DNA from: Paratractidigestivibacter sp003150175
Lineage (GTDB): Bacteria; Actinomycetota; Coriobacteriia; Coriobacteriales; Atopobiaceae
DNA length: 15,456 nt
Assembly: GCF_964283195.1 (NCBI RefSeq)
Contig: NZ_CAXYLH010000025.1
Strand: one strand, 5' to 3'
Shown: positions 1-9,265 of the stretch, in pieces
Numbering within the stretch: position 1 is the stretch's first letter
How the letters are laid out: every line of letters starts with the position of its first letter
The notes under the pieces: model-generated
Seen by the model: the letters and a program-made list of their open reading frames with translations, nothing else
The model's database searches: none
What the model was told of the DNA's origin: nothing
Program-made: the position numbers and the translations under genes

Positions 1-13
1 GCGAGGCTCATGT

Positions 14-36
14 CGGCCGCGGGCTAGCCGCGGCCG
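14..36. other. Perfect GC-rich hairpin at window edge
   Basis: CGGCCGCGG pairs with CCGCGGCCG around a 5-base loop. No T-run follows on either strand, so it is not a classical intrinsic terminator. It may still end or separate a transcript from a gene lying left of the window. No coding region can be supported in the first 426 bases. Confidence 0.4.
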
Positions 37-92
37 GCGGCGGTTGCGAATTTACACACCGATTTGGACTTGACCCTATAGGGGGATTCTTC

Positions 93-300
93 TTGCGCAG
101 AAACTGCGGTCCCCAGCCCAGGCAACGAGCTGGGCGTCCGGGTTTCTTCGCAAAGGCGAGCTGGGCGTTCGGGTTTCTGCGCAAAGGCCAGATGAGCACC
201 CGGGTTTCTGCGCGCGCGGCTCGCTGCCGCAACTGGCCGTCGGAGTTTCTGCGCGCGCGGTGCTCCCCCGCAACTGAACGTCGCGGTTTCTGCGCGGACC
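93..300. repeat. Array of degenerate phased short repeats upstream of gpmA
   Basis: Five units share the core gGTTTCTgCGC (GTTTCT at 142, 173, 204, 245 and 286); read on the minus strand the core is TGCGCAGAAACCCG. Unit spacings are 31, 31, 41 and 41 bases. A sixth core, TTGCGCAGAAACTGCGG at 93-109, lies in the opposite orientation and caps the array. The units are imperfect and the inter-core sequence differs, so this is neither a CRISPR nor a simple satellite. Open frames of up to 141 codons cross it on both strands, but they are by-products of the GC-rich repeats. The array resembles the one at 15271-15394 in core sequence and spacing. Confidence 0.7.
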
Positions 301-326
301 GCCTATCGGTGAGAATTTCGCGATTC

Positions 327-358
327 TTGTTAGCCTTGGTTAACTTTAGCGGCATAAC
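327..358 (+). promoter_or_regulatory. gpmA promoter with degenerate metalloregulator-like palindrome
   Basis: A possible promoter has -35 TTAGCC (330-335), a 17-base spacer and -10 CATAAC (353-358), in an AT-richer island about 70-95 bases before gpmA. The segment 327-346, read on the minus strand as AAGTTAACCAAGGCTAACAA, matches 11 of the 14 defined positions of the AAGTTnACnnnnGTnAACTT motif seen before feoA, feoB and at 5600. It is the weakest of the four sites and could be chance in an AT-rich promoter. Confidence 0.4.
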
Positions 359-426
359 GGGTAGGCTCGAATTGCACAGAAAGACGGCGCGCGCCCATCC
401 GCACGCCGACGCAAAGGAGGAATCGC

Positions 427-1242
427 ATGGCACAGCAGCTCACCCCACAAACCAACGATGTGCAGGTAACAGATCAAATCGAGTCGCAAGGCACCATGAA
501 GCTCGTCCTCATCCGCCACGGCGAGTCGGAGTGGAACAAGCTCAATCTCTTTACCGGGTGGACCGACGTCGACCTCACCGAGACCGGGCGCGCCGAGGCG
601 GCGGCCGGCGGGCGTGCCCTAAAGGAAGCCGACTTCGACTTCGACGTCTGCTACACCTCTCGCCTCAAGCGCGCCATCCATACGCTCAACATCGTCCTGG
701 AGCAGATGAATCGCGAGTGGCTCCCCGTCATCAAGTCCTGGAAGCTCAACGAGCGCCACTACGGCGCGCTGCAGGGTCTGAACAAGGCGGACGCCGCGGC
801 AGAGCACGGAGATGAGCAGGTTCTCATTTGGCGACGCTCCTTCGATGTGTGCCCGCCTGCGCTCGAGCCCGGCGACGAGCGCGACCCTCACGCCCAGGAG
901 CAGTACCGCGACGTCGCGCCCGACGAGCTCCCCTGCACCGAGTGCCTCAAGGACACCGTCGCCCGCGCCTGGCCCTACTTCGAGGACCAGATCCGCCCCC
1001 AGATGCTCGCCGGCAAGCGCGTACTCATCGCCGCGCACGGCAACTCGCTGCGCGCGCTCGTCATGAAGCTCGAGCACCTCACTCCCGACGAGATCCTCAA
1101 GGTGAACATCCCCACAGGCGTGCCGCTCGTCTACACCTTCGACGCCGGCTTCAACGTGCTCGACAAGCGCTACATCGGCGACCCGGCGACCATCGCGGCA
1201 AAGATCGACGCCGTGGCGAACCAAGGCAAGGCAAAGAAGTAA
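427..1242 (+). CDS. gpmA: 2,3-bisphosphoglycerate-dependent phosphoglycerate mutase
   Basis: Cytoplasmic glycolytic enzyme interconverting 3- and 2-phosphoglycerate through a phosphohistidine. The 271-residue product has the phosphoacceptor motif RHGES (His31), the dPGM segment TGWTDVDLTETG, TSRLKRAIHT, the acid-base region LNERHYGALQGLNK (Glu109) and the second catalytic histidine in AAHGNSLRAL (His204). All catalytic residues are present, so the assignment to the dPGM family is firm. AAAGGAGG lies 8 bases before the ATG at 427. This start adds about 23 residues, not seen in typical GpmA, before MKLVLIRHGES; an internal ATG at 496 would give the usual length, but the strong ribosome site favours 427. 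An Nramp transporter follows 136 bases downstream on the same strand and may share transcription. Confidence 0.95.
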   Translation: MAQQLTPQTNDVQVTDQIESQGTMKLVLIRHGESEWNKLNLFTGWTDVDLTETGRAEAAAGGRALKEADFDFDVCYTSRLKRAIHTLNIVLEQMNREWLPVIKSWKLNERHYGALQGLNKADAAAEHGDEQVLIWRRSFDVCPPALEPGDERDPHAQEQYRDVAPDELPCTECLKDTVARAWPYFEDQIRPQMLAGKRVLIAAHGNSLRALVMKLEHLTPDEILKVNIPTGVPLVYTFDAGFNVLDKRYIGDPATIAAKIDAVANQGKAKK

Positions 1243-1250
1243 ACCGCAGG

Positions 1251-1351
1251 CCGCAGCTGCCCTCTCGAGCAGGGGGCGGTGCTTCTTTGTGAGGCTTCTT
1301 TGTGACGCAATCTCGCAACGCTGATTTACGGCGCCTCCCGCTTCGGCGCCG
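1251..1351 (+). other. gpmA-Nramp intergenic structures: two hairpins and a 12-bp direct repeat
   Basis: An imperfect hairpin (CCGC at 1251 with GCGG at 1276-1279, inner GCCCT/AGGGG pairs) is followed by TTCTTT and may be a weak gpmA terminator. GCTTCTTTGTGA is then repeated at 1281-1292 and 1294-1305. A second hairpin pairs CGGCGCC (1329-1335) with GGCGCCG (1345-1351), 27 bases before the Nramp start. I recognise no known riboswitch, and no clear promoter is visible. A leader-level control of the transporter is possible but unproven. Confidence 0.35.
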
Positions 1352-1378
1352 AAACGACCCCATGAGCAAGGAACCGCG

Positions 1379-2647
1379 ATGCTCAGAACCTCATTACTTG
1401 AACATATACAAGAGCGCTTCGGCGCCCAGAAGACCGGCGGCCACGGCGGCCTGGAGATCATGCGCCACATCGGCCCTGGGCTCCTTGTGACCGTCGGTTT
1501 CATCGACCCCGGCAACTGGGCGTCGAACATGGCGGCAGGCTCGCAGTTCGGCTATTCGCTGCTGTGGGTCGTCACGCTCTCCACCATCATGCTCATCGTC
1601 CTGCAGCACAACGCCGCCCACCTCGGCATCGCCACGGGGATGTGCCTCGCGGAGGCGACGAGCCGCTTTCTCCCCCGGCTCCTTGGCCGGGCGATCCTCG
1701 GCACCGCCTACCTGGCCTGCGTCGCCACGGCGATGGCCGAGGTGCTGGGCGGGGCGGTGGCGCTCCAGATGCTCTTTGGCCTGCCGCTGCGCTTCGGCTG
1801 CGTCGTGGTTGCTGCGGCATCGATGACCATGCTCCTCACGAGCTCGTACAAGCAGGCGGAGCGGTGGATCATCGCCTTCGTGAGCGTCGTGGGGCTGTCC
1901 TTCTTGGCGGAGCTCGCCATGGTCGAGGTCGACTGGCCGCGAGCGGCGGTGAGCTGGGCCACCCCAAGCATGCCGGCAGGCTCGACGGCGACCGTGGTGA
2001 GCATCCTCGGCGCGGTGGTCATGCCGCACAATCTCTTTCTCCACTCGGAGATCATCCAGTCGATGCATTTCGAAGGCCGCGGCCAAAAGGTCGTGGAGGA
2101 ACGGCTGCGCTACGAGCTTCTCGACACGCTCTTCTCGATGGGCATCGGCTGGGCCATCAACTCCGCGATGGTCATCCTCGCCGCCACGACGTTCTTCTCG
2201 CGCGGCGTCGTCGTCGAAGACCTCGCGGCCGCCGCGGCGACGCTCTCCCCCATCGTCGGGCCCGCAAGCTCGGTCATCTTCGCCGTGGCGCTGCTGTTCG
2301 CGGGGCTCTCCAGCAGCGTGACGGCGGGGATGGCGGCGGGCACCGTCACGGCGGGGATGTTCGGTGAGGAGTACGACATCCACGACCGGCACTCGTCGAT
2401 CGGCGTCGCGCTGTGCTTCGCCGGCGCCGTCGCCGCATGTCTCTGTGTCGAGGACGCGTTCGCCGGGCTCGTGTGGAGCCAGGCGCTGCTCTCGCTCCAG
2501 CTGCCGGTCACGGTGTTTTTGCTGATCCGCCTCACGAGCTCGCGCAAGGTCATGGGCCGCTACGCCAACTCGCGGCCGCTCACGGCGACGCTCGTGGCGA
2601 TCGGCATCGTGGTCACGGCGCTCGACGCGGCGCTTCTGCTCGGATGA
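1379..2647 (+). CDS. mntH: Nramp-family divalent metal (Mn2+/Fe2+) transporter
   Basis: Inner-membrane proton-coupled importer of Mn2+ and/or Fe2+, 422 residues, the usual length for bacterial MntH, with about eleven hydrophobic segments. The two metal-site signatures are intact: DPGN in the first membrane segment (Asp43, Asn46) and AVVMPHN in the sixth (Met215, His217), followed by the family-typical LFLHS. The start ATG at 1379 has AAGGA seven bases upstream. A short frame starting ATG at 1361 is in another phase and unlikely. The TGA stop (2645-2647) is built from the first bases of a palindromic repeat whose hairpin and T-run probably terminate transcription. The neighbouring feo operon and metal ATPase fit a metal-homeostasis locus. 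Whether Mn or Fe is preferred cannot be read from sequence. Confidence 0.93.
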   Translation: MLRTSLLEHIQERFGAQKTGGHGGLEIMRHIGPGLLVTVGFIDPGNWASNMAAGSQFGYSLLWVVTLSTIMLIVLQHNAAHLGIATGMCLAEATSRFLPRLLGRAILGTAYLACVATAMAEVLGGAVALQMLFGLPLRFGCVVVAAASMTMLLTSSYKQAERWIIAFVSVVGLSFLAELAMVEVDWPRAAVSWATPSMPAGSTATVVSILGAVVMPHNLFLHSEIIQSMHFEGRGQKVVEERLRYELLDTLFSMGIGWAINSAMVILAATTFFSRGVVVEDLAAAAATLSPIVGPASSVIFAVALLFAGLSSSVTAGMAAGTVTAGMFGEEYDIHDRHSSIGVALCFAGAVAACLCVEDAFAGLVWSQALLSLQLPVTVFLLIRLTSSRKVMGRYANSRPLTATLVAIGIVVTALDAALLLG

Positions 2648-2678
2648 CGAAAAGGGACAGTCCCTTCTCGTCATTTTT
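2644..2678 (+). terminator. Palindromic repeat copy 1, acting as Nramp terminator
   Basis: A 31-bp inverted repeat (2644-2674) has half-site ATGACGAAAAGGGAC, a single central base and the complementary arm, with one mismatch in the right arm. It is followed by TTTTT (2674-2678), giving an intrinsic terminator on the plus strand. It contributes the TGA stop codon of the Nramp gene. Confidence 0.7.
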
Positions 2679-2684
2679 CTCATG

Positions 2685-2711
2685 ATGACGAAAAGGGACT
2701 GTCCCTTTTCG

Positions 2712-2715
<4 letters not shown>
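2685..2715. repeat. Palindromic repeat copy 2 (REP-like), at the uvrA-like gene stop
   Basis: A perfect 31-bp inverted repeat with half-site ATGACGAAAAGGGAC and a central T, ten bases after copy 1. Read on the minus strand, its first bases supply the TGA stop (2712-2714) of the uvrA-like gene. The pair of copies sits between two convergent genes. REP-like elements are often mobilised by separate TnpA-REP (RAYT) proteins; none is encoded in this window. Confidence 0.75.
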
Positions 2716-5264
<2,549 letters not shown>

Positions 5265-5298
5265 AAGAGCCTCCCCTCGCCTCGTGCCCCGCCTCGTC

Positions 5299-5307
5299 AA
5301 GATAGCA
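5299..5307 (-). promoter_or_regulatory. Possible extended -10 promoter of the uvrA-like gene
   Basis: On the minus strand TGCTATCTT fits an extended -10 element and would start a transcript with a leader of about 27 bases before the TTG start. No clear -35 hexamer is visible in the GC-rich sequence upstream. Weak support. Confidence 0.25.
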
Positions 5308-5359
5308 CGGAGGGGCGCGAAGAGGGCAGGCGCGCGCCGCCGGCGCCTCTGTGATAAAA

Positions 5360-5390
5360 ATGACGAAAAGGGACTGTCCCTTTTCGTCAT
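5360..5390. repeat. Palindromic repeat copy 3 (REP-like), upstream of the uvrA-like gene
   Basis: A 31-bp perfect inverted repeat identical to copy 2 (half-site ATGACGAAAAGGGAC, central T). It lies about 95 bases before the uvrA-like start and directly after the minus-strand terminator at 5394-5426. The uvrA-like gene is therefore bracketed by copies of this element. Confidence 0.75.
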
Positions 5391-5393
5391 CGC

Positions 5394-5426
5394 AAAAACG
5401 CCGCCGGCCCTGGGAGACCGGCGGCG
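5394..5426 (-). terminator. Intrinsic terminator on the minus strand
   Basis: A nine-base-pair stem (5418-5426 with 5399-5407, CGCCGCCGG/CCGGCGGCG) with a ten-base loop is followed on the minus strand by TTTTT (5398-5394). No matching T-run exists in the plus direction. The metal ATPase upstream has its own terminator at 5697-5738, so this one must end a separate transcript begun between them. Confidence 0.75.
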
Positions 5427-5615
5427 TCGCCTTTGCCTGGAGCCGGCGCGGGGAGAGGGGCCGCTTACCGCTCGTGGCGAAGAAAACATCATGATGCCCG
5501 GATGCCATGCCGGAGCTCGTGTGGGGGCACTCGCTCCTCCGGTGGTGCCGTTGACGAGAGGGGATTCGCGCGCGGCGCATCGTGTGCTGTAAATAGCATA
5601 AGTTCACTATGGTTA
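5394..5615 (-). ncRNA. Candidate metal-regulated small RNA of about 220 nt
   Basis: A promoter-operator at 5600-5650 and a strong intrinsic terminator at 5394-5426 enclose about 220 bases with no convincing protein gene. Inside, CCGGAG...CTCCGG (5510-5542) forms a hairpin with further inner pairs, and CATCATGATG is self-complementary. The only ribosome-site-led frame is a 13-codon GTG peptide (GGAGG then five bases), which would end just at the ATGATG at about 5492. The operator matches those of feoA and feoB, so the RNA would be made with the iron uptake genes, as iron-sparing RNAs are in other bacteria. It could instead be a leader of the uvrA-like gene read through the terminator, or encode a small peptide. 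Inference; no expression evidence. Confidence 0.45.
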
Positions 5616-5650
5616 ACTTGGATAGTAAACCTTAGCTAACACATAACCAA
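5600..5650 (-). promoter_or_regulatory. Promoter with perfect AAGTT-AACTT operator
   Basis: On the minus strand -35 TTGGTT (5650-5645) and -10 TACTAT (5627-5622) are 17 bases apart. Two bases after the -10 lies the palindrome AAGTTCACTATGGTTAACTT (plus strand 5600-5619), matching all 14 defined positions of the motif found before feoA and feoB. Its position over the start site suggests repression. Confidence 0.6.
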
Positions 5651-5696
5651 CACAAACCCGAGCGGAGACGGTCGGGGACGCGAGCTGCCCCAACGA

Positions 5697-5738
5697 CAAA
5701 GAAAACGCGGGCTCCCCGAAATACACCGGAAAGCCCGC
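5697..5738 (-). terminator. Intrinsic terminator of the metal ATPase operon
   Basis: GCGGGCT (minus strand, 5738-5732) pairs with AGCCCGC (5713-5707) around an 18-base loop, followed on the minus strand by GTTTTCTTTG. It lies 70 bases after the P-type ATPase stop. Confidence 0.7.
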
Positions 5739-5807
5739 GCCCGTCTCTATATGCTCACCACGGCCAAAGTCGCCGGTTGAGCAGGCCCTTCTTTGCCTGC
5801 GTCTCCC

Positions 5808-7928
5808 CTACCGGTGATGCTCGAGGTGCGGCCGGTCGAGCAACGGCGTCGTGTTCAGCCCCGCGATCGCGAGCGTCGAGGCGTTGTGCAGGTACGCAGC
5901 CGTCGTGATGGGGATGACGGACGCCACGCCACCCGCGATCAGCGCCGAGTTGAACCCGACGATAAAGCGGTAGTCGCCGTGGATGCGGGCCATGAGGCGG
6001 CTCGCGAGCACGCGCATGGTCACGAGGGACTCCAGTGAGGAGTCGTGCACGAGCACGTCCGCGACGGCGCGCGCGATGTCGCTCGCGTCGGACATGGCCA
6101 CGCTCACGTCCGCGGTCGCGAGCGCCGGCGAGTCGTTGATGCCGTCGCCGACCATGACCACGGTGTGCCCCTCGTCCTTGAGGCGCTGGACGTGGGTCGC
6201 CTTGTCCTCGGGAAGGACCTGCGCGTAGTAGCCGTCGAGCCCGAGCTCGCCCGCCACATGCGCGGCGCATGCCTCGGAGTCGCCCGTGATCATCACGAGG
6301 TTCGTGAAACCGAGCGCGCGCAGGTCGCGCAGGACGCCGCGGGCCTCGGCGCGCGGCGGGTCGCTGATGCAGATGCAGCCCAGCAGGCTCTTGTTCTTTG
6401 CCACGAAGACCGTGGAGGACGCGCCCGCCTCGCTGGAAAGAAGCTCGTCGAGCCCCTCGGGCTTCAGGACCCCCTCGTCCTCAAAGAGGAAGTGGGCGCT
6501 GCCGATGCAGACCTCGTCGCCGTTCACGAAGGTGGCGATGCCGTGCGCCACGACGTAGCGGACCTCGGCGTGGAGCTCGTGCTCGTGCACGAGGCCGCGG
6601 GCCTGCGCCTCGGCCACGATGGCGCGCGCCATGCTGTGGGGGAAGTGCTCCTCGATGCATGCCGAGAGGCACAAAAGCTCGTCCTCGGTCGCGCCGGAGC
6701 AGCTGATCACGCGGCTCACCGCGGGGGTGGCGTTGGTCAGGGTGCCCGTCTTGTCGAAGACGATGGTGTCGGCCGCGGCCAGGGCCTCGAGGTACTTGCC
6801 TCCGCGCACGGTCACGCCGCGGCGCGAGGCCTCGTCCATCGCGCTCATCACGGCGATGGGCGTGGAGAGCTTGATTGCGCACGAGTAGTCGACCATGAGG
6901 ACGGCCATGGCCTTGTTGAGGTTGCGCGTCAGCGCGAGGATGCCGAAGAACGCGAGGAAGCTGTACGGGACAAGGCCATCGGCCAGGCGCTCGGCGCGCG
7001 ATTGGGCACCCGCCTTGAGCTCACTCGACTCCTCGACGAGGGTCGCGATGCCGTCGATGCGCGAGCATCCCGGGGGCGCGGTGACGAGGACCTTGAGATC
7101 GCCGTCGGAAAGCGCCGTGCCGGCATAGACCGTGCAGCCTTTCTCTTTGCGCACGAGGGCGGACTCGCCCGTCATCGAGGACTCGTCGACCTCTCCCTCG
7201 CCCTCGGCGACCGTTCCGTCAACGGGAAGGACCTGGCCCGCGCCCAGGCGGAGCACCATGCCGCGGCGGACATCCTCGGTGCGGACGCGCACGTCCTCGC
7301 CGTCGACGACCGCCCAGACGCTCTCGGAGCGCACAACCAACCCGCTACGCAGCGCGAGGTGCGCGCGCGACTGCACGTGATCCTCCATAAGCGCGCTGAG
7401 CTGCAAAAGGAAGCTGATGGTGCCCGCCTCCGCGAACTGACGGCGCAAGCAAGAGGTGACGATGGCGGTGGCGTCGAGCACCTCGACGGTGACCTCGCCG
7501 GCGAGCAGGTGGCGCAGCCCCTCGGCGGCATAGCCGACGGCGCGCAGGCAGGTGAGCACGGCGCGCACCGGCATGGGGAGGAGCACGCGCTTGGCCGCGC
7601 GCCAGAACACGAGCTTGCCCACCTCGACCCGGAAGCGGTTGTTCTCGAGGCTGATCTCGAGCGCGCCGCCGGCGTCGTCCAGGCCGACCTCGGCGGACGG
7701 CAGGGCGAGGGGGTCGAGGCCGCGGACGGCCGCGAGGACCGACTCGCGGGCGGGCGGCTCGAACGAGATGAGAACGGAGCCGGCAGAAGGATGGACCTCG
7801 GCGGTGCGCACACCGTCGAGGTCCATGAGCAGGTACGCGACGCCGCGGGCCTCGGCCTCGGTAAAGAGGTTGCGGCCGCAGCGCAGGCGGATCCTTCCGG
7901 GGAGCTCCGACGCGATGTCGAAGACCAT
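5808..7928 (-). CDS. HMA2-type P1B heavy-metal-translocating ATPase
   Basis: Membrane ATPase of 706 residues that moves a transition metal, probably outward. The catalytic motifs are complete: TGES (253-256), DKTGTLT with phosphorylated Asp392, TGD (548-550) and GDGINDSPAL (594-603). The membrane metal-site motif is DYSCAIKLSTP (347-357) rather than CPC or SPC, and the usual HP motif reads HFPHS (428-432). The first 75 residues look like an HMA2 domain (ferredoxin-like fold, no CxxC). This combination is shared by a group of P1B-ATPases of unsettled substrate (Mn, Fe or Zn candidates; I believe mycobacterial CtpC is related, from memory). The start ATG at 7928 lies four bases after the stop of the small upstream gene, so the two are cotranscribed and probably act together. 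Confidence 0.9.
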   Translation of the reverse strand: MVFDIASELPGRIRLRCGRNLFTEAEARGVAYLLMDLDGVRTAEVHPSAGSVLISFEPPARESVLAAVRGLDPLALPSAEVGLDDAGGALEISLENNRFRVEVGKLVFWRAAKRVLLPMPVRAVLTCLRAVGYAAEGLRHLLAGEVTVEVLDATAIVTSCLRRQFAEAGTISFLLQLSALMEDHVQSRAHLALRSGLVVRSESVWAVVDGEDVRVRTEDVRRGMVLRLGAGQVLPVDGTVAEGEGEVDESSMTGESALVRKEKGCTVYAGTALSDGDLKVLVTAPPGCSRIDGIATLVEESSELKAGAQSRAERLADGLVPYSFLAFFGILALTRNLNKAMAVLMVDYSCAIKLSTPIAVMSAMDEASRRGVTVRGGKYLEALAAADTIVFDKTGTLTNATPAVSRVISCSGATEDELLCLSACIEEHFPHSMARAIVAEAQARGLVHEHELHAEVRYVVAHGIATFVNGDEVCIGSAHFLFEDEGVLKPEGLDELLSSEAGASSTVFVAKNKSLLGCICISDPPRAEARGVLRDLRALGFTNLVMITGDSEACAAHVAGELGLDGYYAQVLPEDKATHVQRLKDEGHTVVMVGDGINDSPALATADVSVAMSDASDIARAVADVLVHDSSLESLVTMRVLASRLMARIHGDYRFIVGFNSALIAGGVASVIPITTAAYLHNASTLAIAGLNTTPLLDRPHLEHHR

Positions 7929-7932
7929 GTCC

Positions 7933-8229
7933 TTACGCCTCGGCGCCCTCGGCGTCGACCTTGGCGGTGACCTCGGCGCGGATGTCGGCCTCCACGGCGG
8001 CCATGCGGTCGGCCACGGCGGCGTCGATCTTCGCCTGGCGACGGGCCTCGGCGGCGACGTCGTTGGCGTCGTCGACGATGGACTGGGTCTCGGCGGTCAC
8101 GGCGTCGGCGACCTTCATGCCGGCGCACGTGGTGGCGACGGCGGCCTTGTGGAGCACGCCGGTGCTGGCAAGACCCGCGACGGCGCCCGCGGCAGCGGCG
8201 CCCATGGCAACGAACCAACCGTTCTTCAT
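7933..8229 (-). CDS. Small membrane-associated partner of the metal ATPase
   Basis: A 98-residue protein with one N-terminal Gly/Ala-rich hydrophobic segment (about residues 4-27), then a segment HKAAVATTCAGMKVADAV and a charged helical tail rich in Ala, Glu and Asp that is probably coiled. Small proteins of this shape (DUF6110/DUF1490-like, named from memory) commonly sit beside HMA2-type P1B-ATPases, and here the ATPase follows after four bases. A regulatory subunit or metal-handling partner is likely; the single Cys in TTCAG and the His are possible ligands. The ATG at 8229 has GGAG nine bases upstream. Its promoter and a palindromic operator lie at 8248-8273. Confidence 0.75.
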   Translation of the reverse strand: MKNGWFVAMGAAAAGAVAGLASTGVLHKAAVATTCAGMKVADAVTAETQSIVDDANDVAAEARRQAKIDAAVADRMAAVEADIRAEVTAKVDAEGAEA

Positions 8230-8247
8230 GTTGTTCTCCAAACCTTG

Positions 8248-8273
8248 GTGAAATCGATTACACAACCATTATC
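8248..8273 (-). promoter_or_regulatory. Metal ATPase operon promoter with GTGaAATCGATTaCAC operator
   Basis: The minus strand has -10 GATAAT (8273-8268), with a weak TTTATC about 16 bases further upstream as -35. Immediately after the -10 lies a 16-bp palindrome, GTGAAATCGATTACAC (8248-8263), symmetric except at one base pair. It differs from the AAGTT motif of the feo genes, so a different regulator is expected. The AraC-type protein encoded just upstream is a candidate. Confidence 0.45.
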
Positions 8274-8334
8274 TTCCCGCGTCGCCGCAGATAAACGCCT
8301 AGCTCCATTCGGACGAGCCGAGGCTAACACCGCT

Positions 8335-9105
8335 TCACGCGGCGCGGTACGCGCTCGGGGCGACGCCCATGCAGTCGGCGAAGGCGCGCGCGAACTTGCT
8401 CGCGTTCGCATAGCCCACGAGCCGCGCGACCTCGCCGACGGCGTGCTGGTCGCCGGCGAGGAGCTCGGGGGCGCGCAGCATGCGCAGCCGCCGGTACCAG
8501 TCGTAGACCGGCAGGTCGAACTCCCTGCGGAAGGGCTCCTTGAGCACCGTGGGCGACGTGCCGCACGCCTGGGCGAGCTCGGGGATAGTCTTGGGCGCGT
8601 CGATCGACTCGCCCATCGCGAAGCGCGCGCCGTAGGCGATGCAGCCCCGCGCGCTCCGGTGCGTATCGAGCGGGTCGCGGGCCAGGCGCAGCAGCTCGCC
8701 CGAGCGTGACGCGGTGGCGGCGTCGCCCGCGAGCCACGCGACGGCCACGTCGTCGAAGGCGCGACACATGAAGGTATCGCGGGCATAGACCGACAGCACG
8801 CCGTCGCTCTCGGGGCCCCTCACGACCAGGACCTGCACCGGGGCGTCGGCCACGCGCACCGGGACATCGCCGGGCCACAGGAGCGCCTCGCCGACACAGA
8901 GCCGGACGCCCTCCCCCACCGCGAGAGCCCCGCGGCACACGCGAATGAGCGCGGGCTCGCGCTCGGCGAGCACGCGGGCGAGGGAGACCCCCTCCCCCGT
9001 CCCCGCCGCGAGCACGTCGGGGCGGCAGGCGGGGGCATCGGAGGACGCCGCCCTAAGCCCGATGGCGGCGGAGTTCTTCTCGTGTATCTGCGTGAGGCTG
9101 ATCAT
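8335..9105 (-). CDS. AraC-family transcriptional regulator
   Basis: DNA-binding regulator of 256 residues. The C-terminal part (about 173-253) is an AraC/XylS double helix-turn-helix: TIPELAQACGTSPTVLKEPFRR forms the first, and AVGEVARLVGYANASKFARAF with the trailing GVAPSAYR the second. The N-terminal 165 residues resemble no ligand domain I can name with confidence. I chose the ATG at 9105 (MISLTQIHEK); AGGGAG lies some 11 bases upstream. The frame is open further upstream, but that part runs into the feoB terminator. It precedes the small protein-metal ATPase operon by 105 bases on the same strand, so control of metal export is plausible; the inducer is unknown. Confidence 0.85.
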   Translation of the reverse strand: MISLTQIHEKNSAAIGLRAASSDAPACRPDVLAAGTGEGVSLARVLAEREPALIRVCRGALAVGEGVRLCVGEALLWPGDVPVRVADAPVQVLVVRGPESDGVLSVYARDTFMCRAFDDVAVAWLAGDAATASRSGELLRLARDPLDTHRSARGCIAYGARFAMGESIDAPKTIPELAQACGTSPTVLKEPFRREFDLPVYDWYRRLRMLRAPELLAGDQHAVGEVARLVGYANASKFARAFADCMGVAPSAYRAA

Positions 9106-9130
9106 TTCCCAACCATCTCCCTGTGCTCCG

Positions 9131-9178
9131 CTAAAGAAGAAGGGGCAGGCTCGCCGCACGGCGCGAGCGGGCCTGCCC
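9131..9178 (-). terminator. Intrinsic terminator of the feo operon
   Basis: GGGCAGGC pairs with GCCTGCCC (minus strand 9178-9171 with 9150-9143), with further inner CGC/GCG pairs, followed on the minus strand by CCTTCTTCTTT. It lies about 90 bases after feoB and ends just before the AraC-type gene, so it separates the feo operon from the ATPase cluster. Confidence 0.65.
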
Positions 9179-9265
9179 GTCGCCATCACGCGACAGCGCT
9201 TATCGCGGTCCCCGAATTCACACGATCGCCGGTTCCTCGGAACCTGCCCCCGGGGACCTGTGGGG

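Noticed and set aside
8..433. Minus-strand open frame through the left repeat array
   Set aside because: The peptide merely reflects the repeat units; it lacks a ribosome site and crosses the gpmA promoter.
5265..5492. N-terminal extension of the UvrA-like protein up to an ATG at 5492
   Set aside because: It would run through a terminator and a palindromic repeat, is Arg-rich with no similarity to UvrA, and has no ribosome site, unlike the TTG at 5264.
5600..5619. Canonical DtxR/IdeR box
   Set aside because: The half-sites resemble it, but the arms are separated differently from the TTAGGTTAG-type consensus, so I call it only DtxR/Fur-like.
5433..5639. Small plus-strand protein of 68 residues in the candidate RNA region
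   Set aside because: No ribosome site, Arg/Gly-rich composition, and it lies antisense to a promoter-terminator pair facing the other way.
6045..7970. Plus-strand open frame of 641 codons opposite the metal ATPase
   Set aside because: Composition-driven shadow of the ATPase gene; no motifs and no start signal.
9131..9265. feoB and the AraC-type gene in one operon
   Set aside because: An intrinsic terminator with a pyrimidine-rich tail lies between them, so they are probably separate units.
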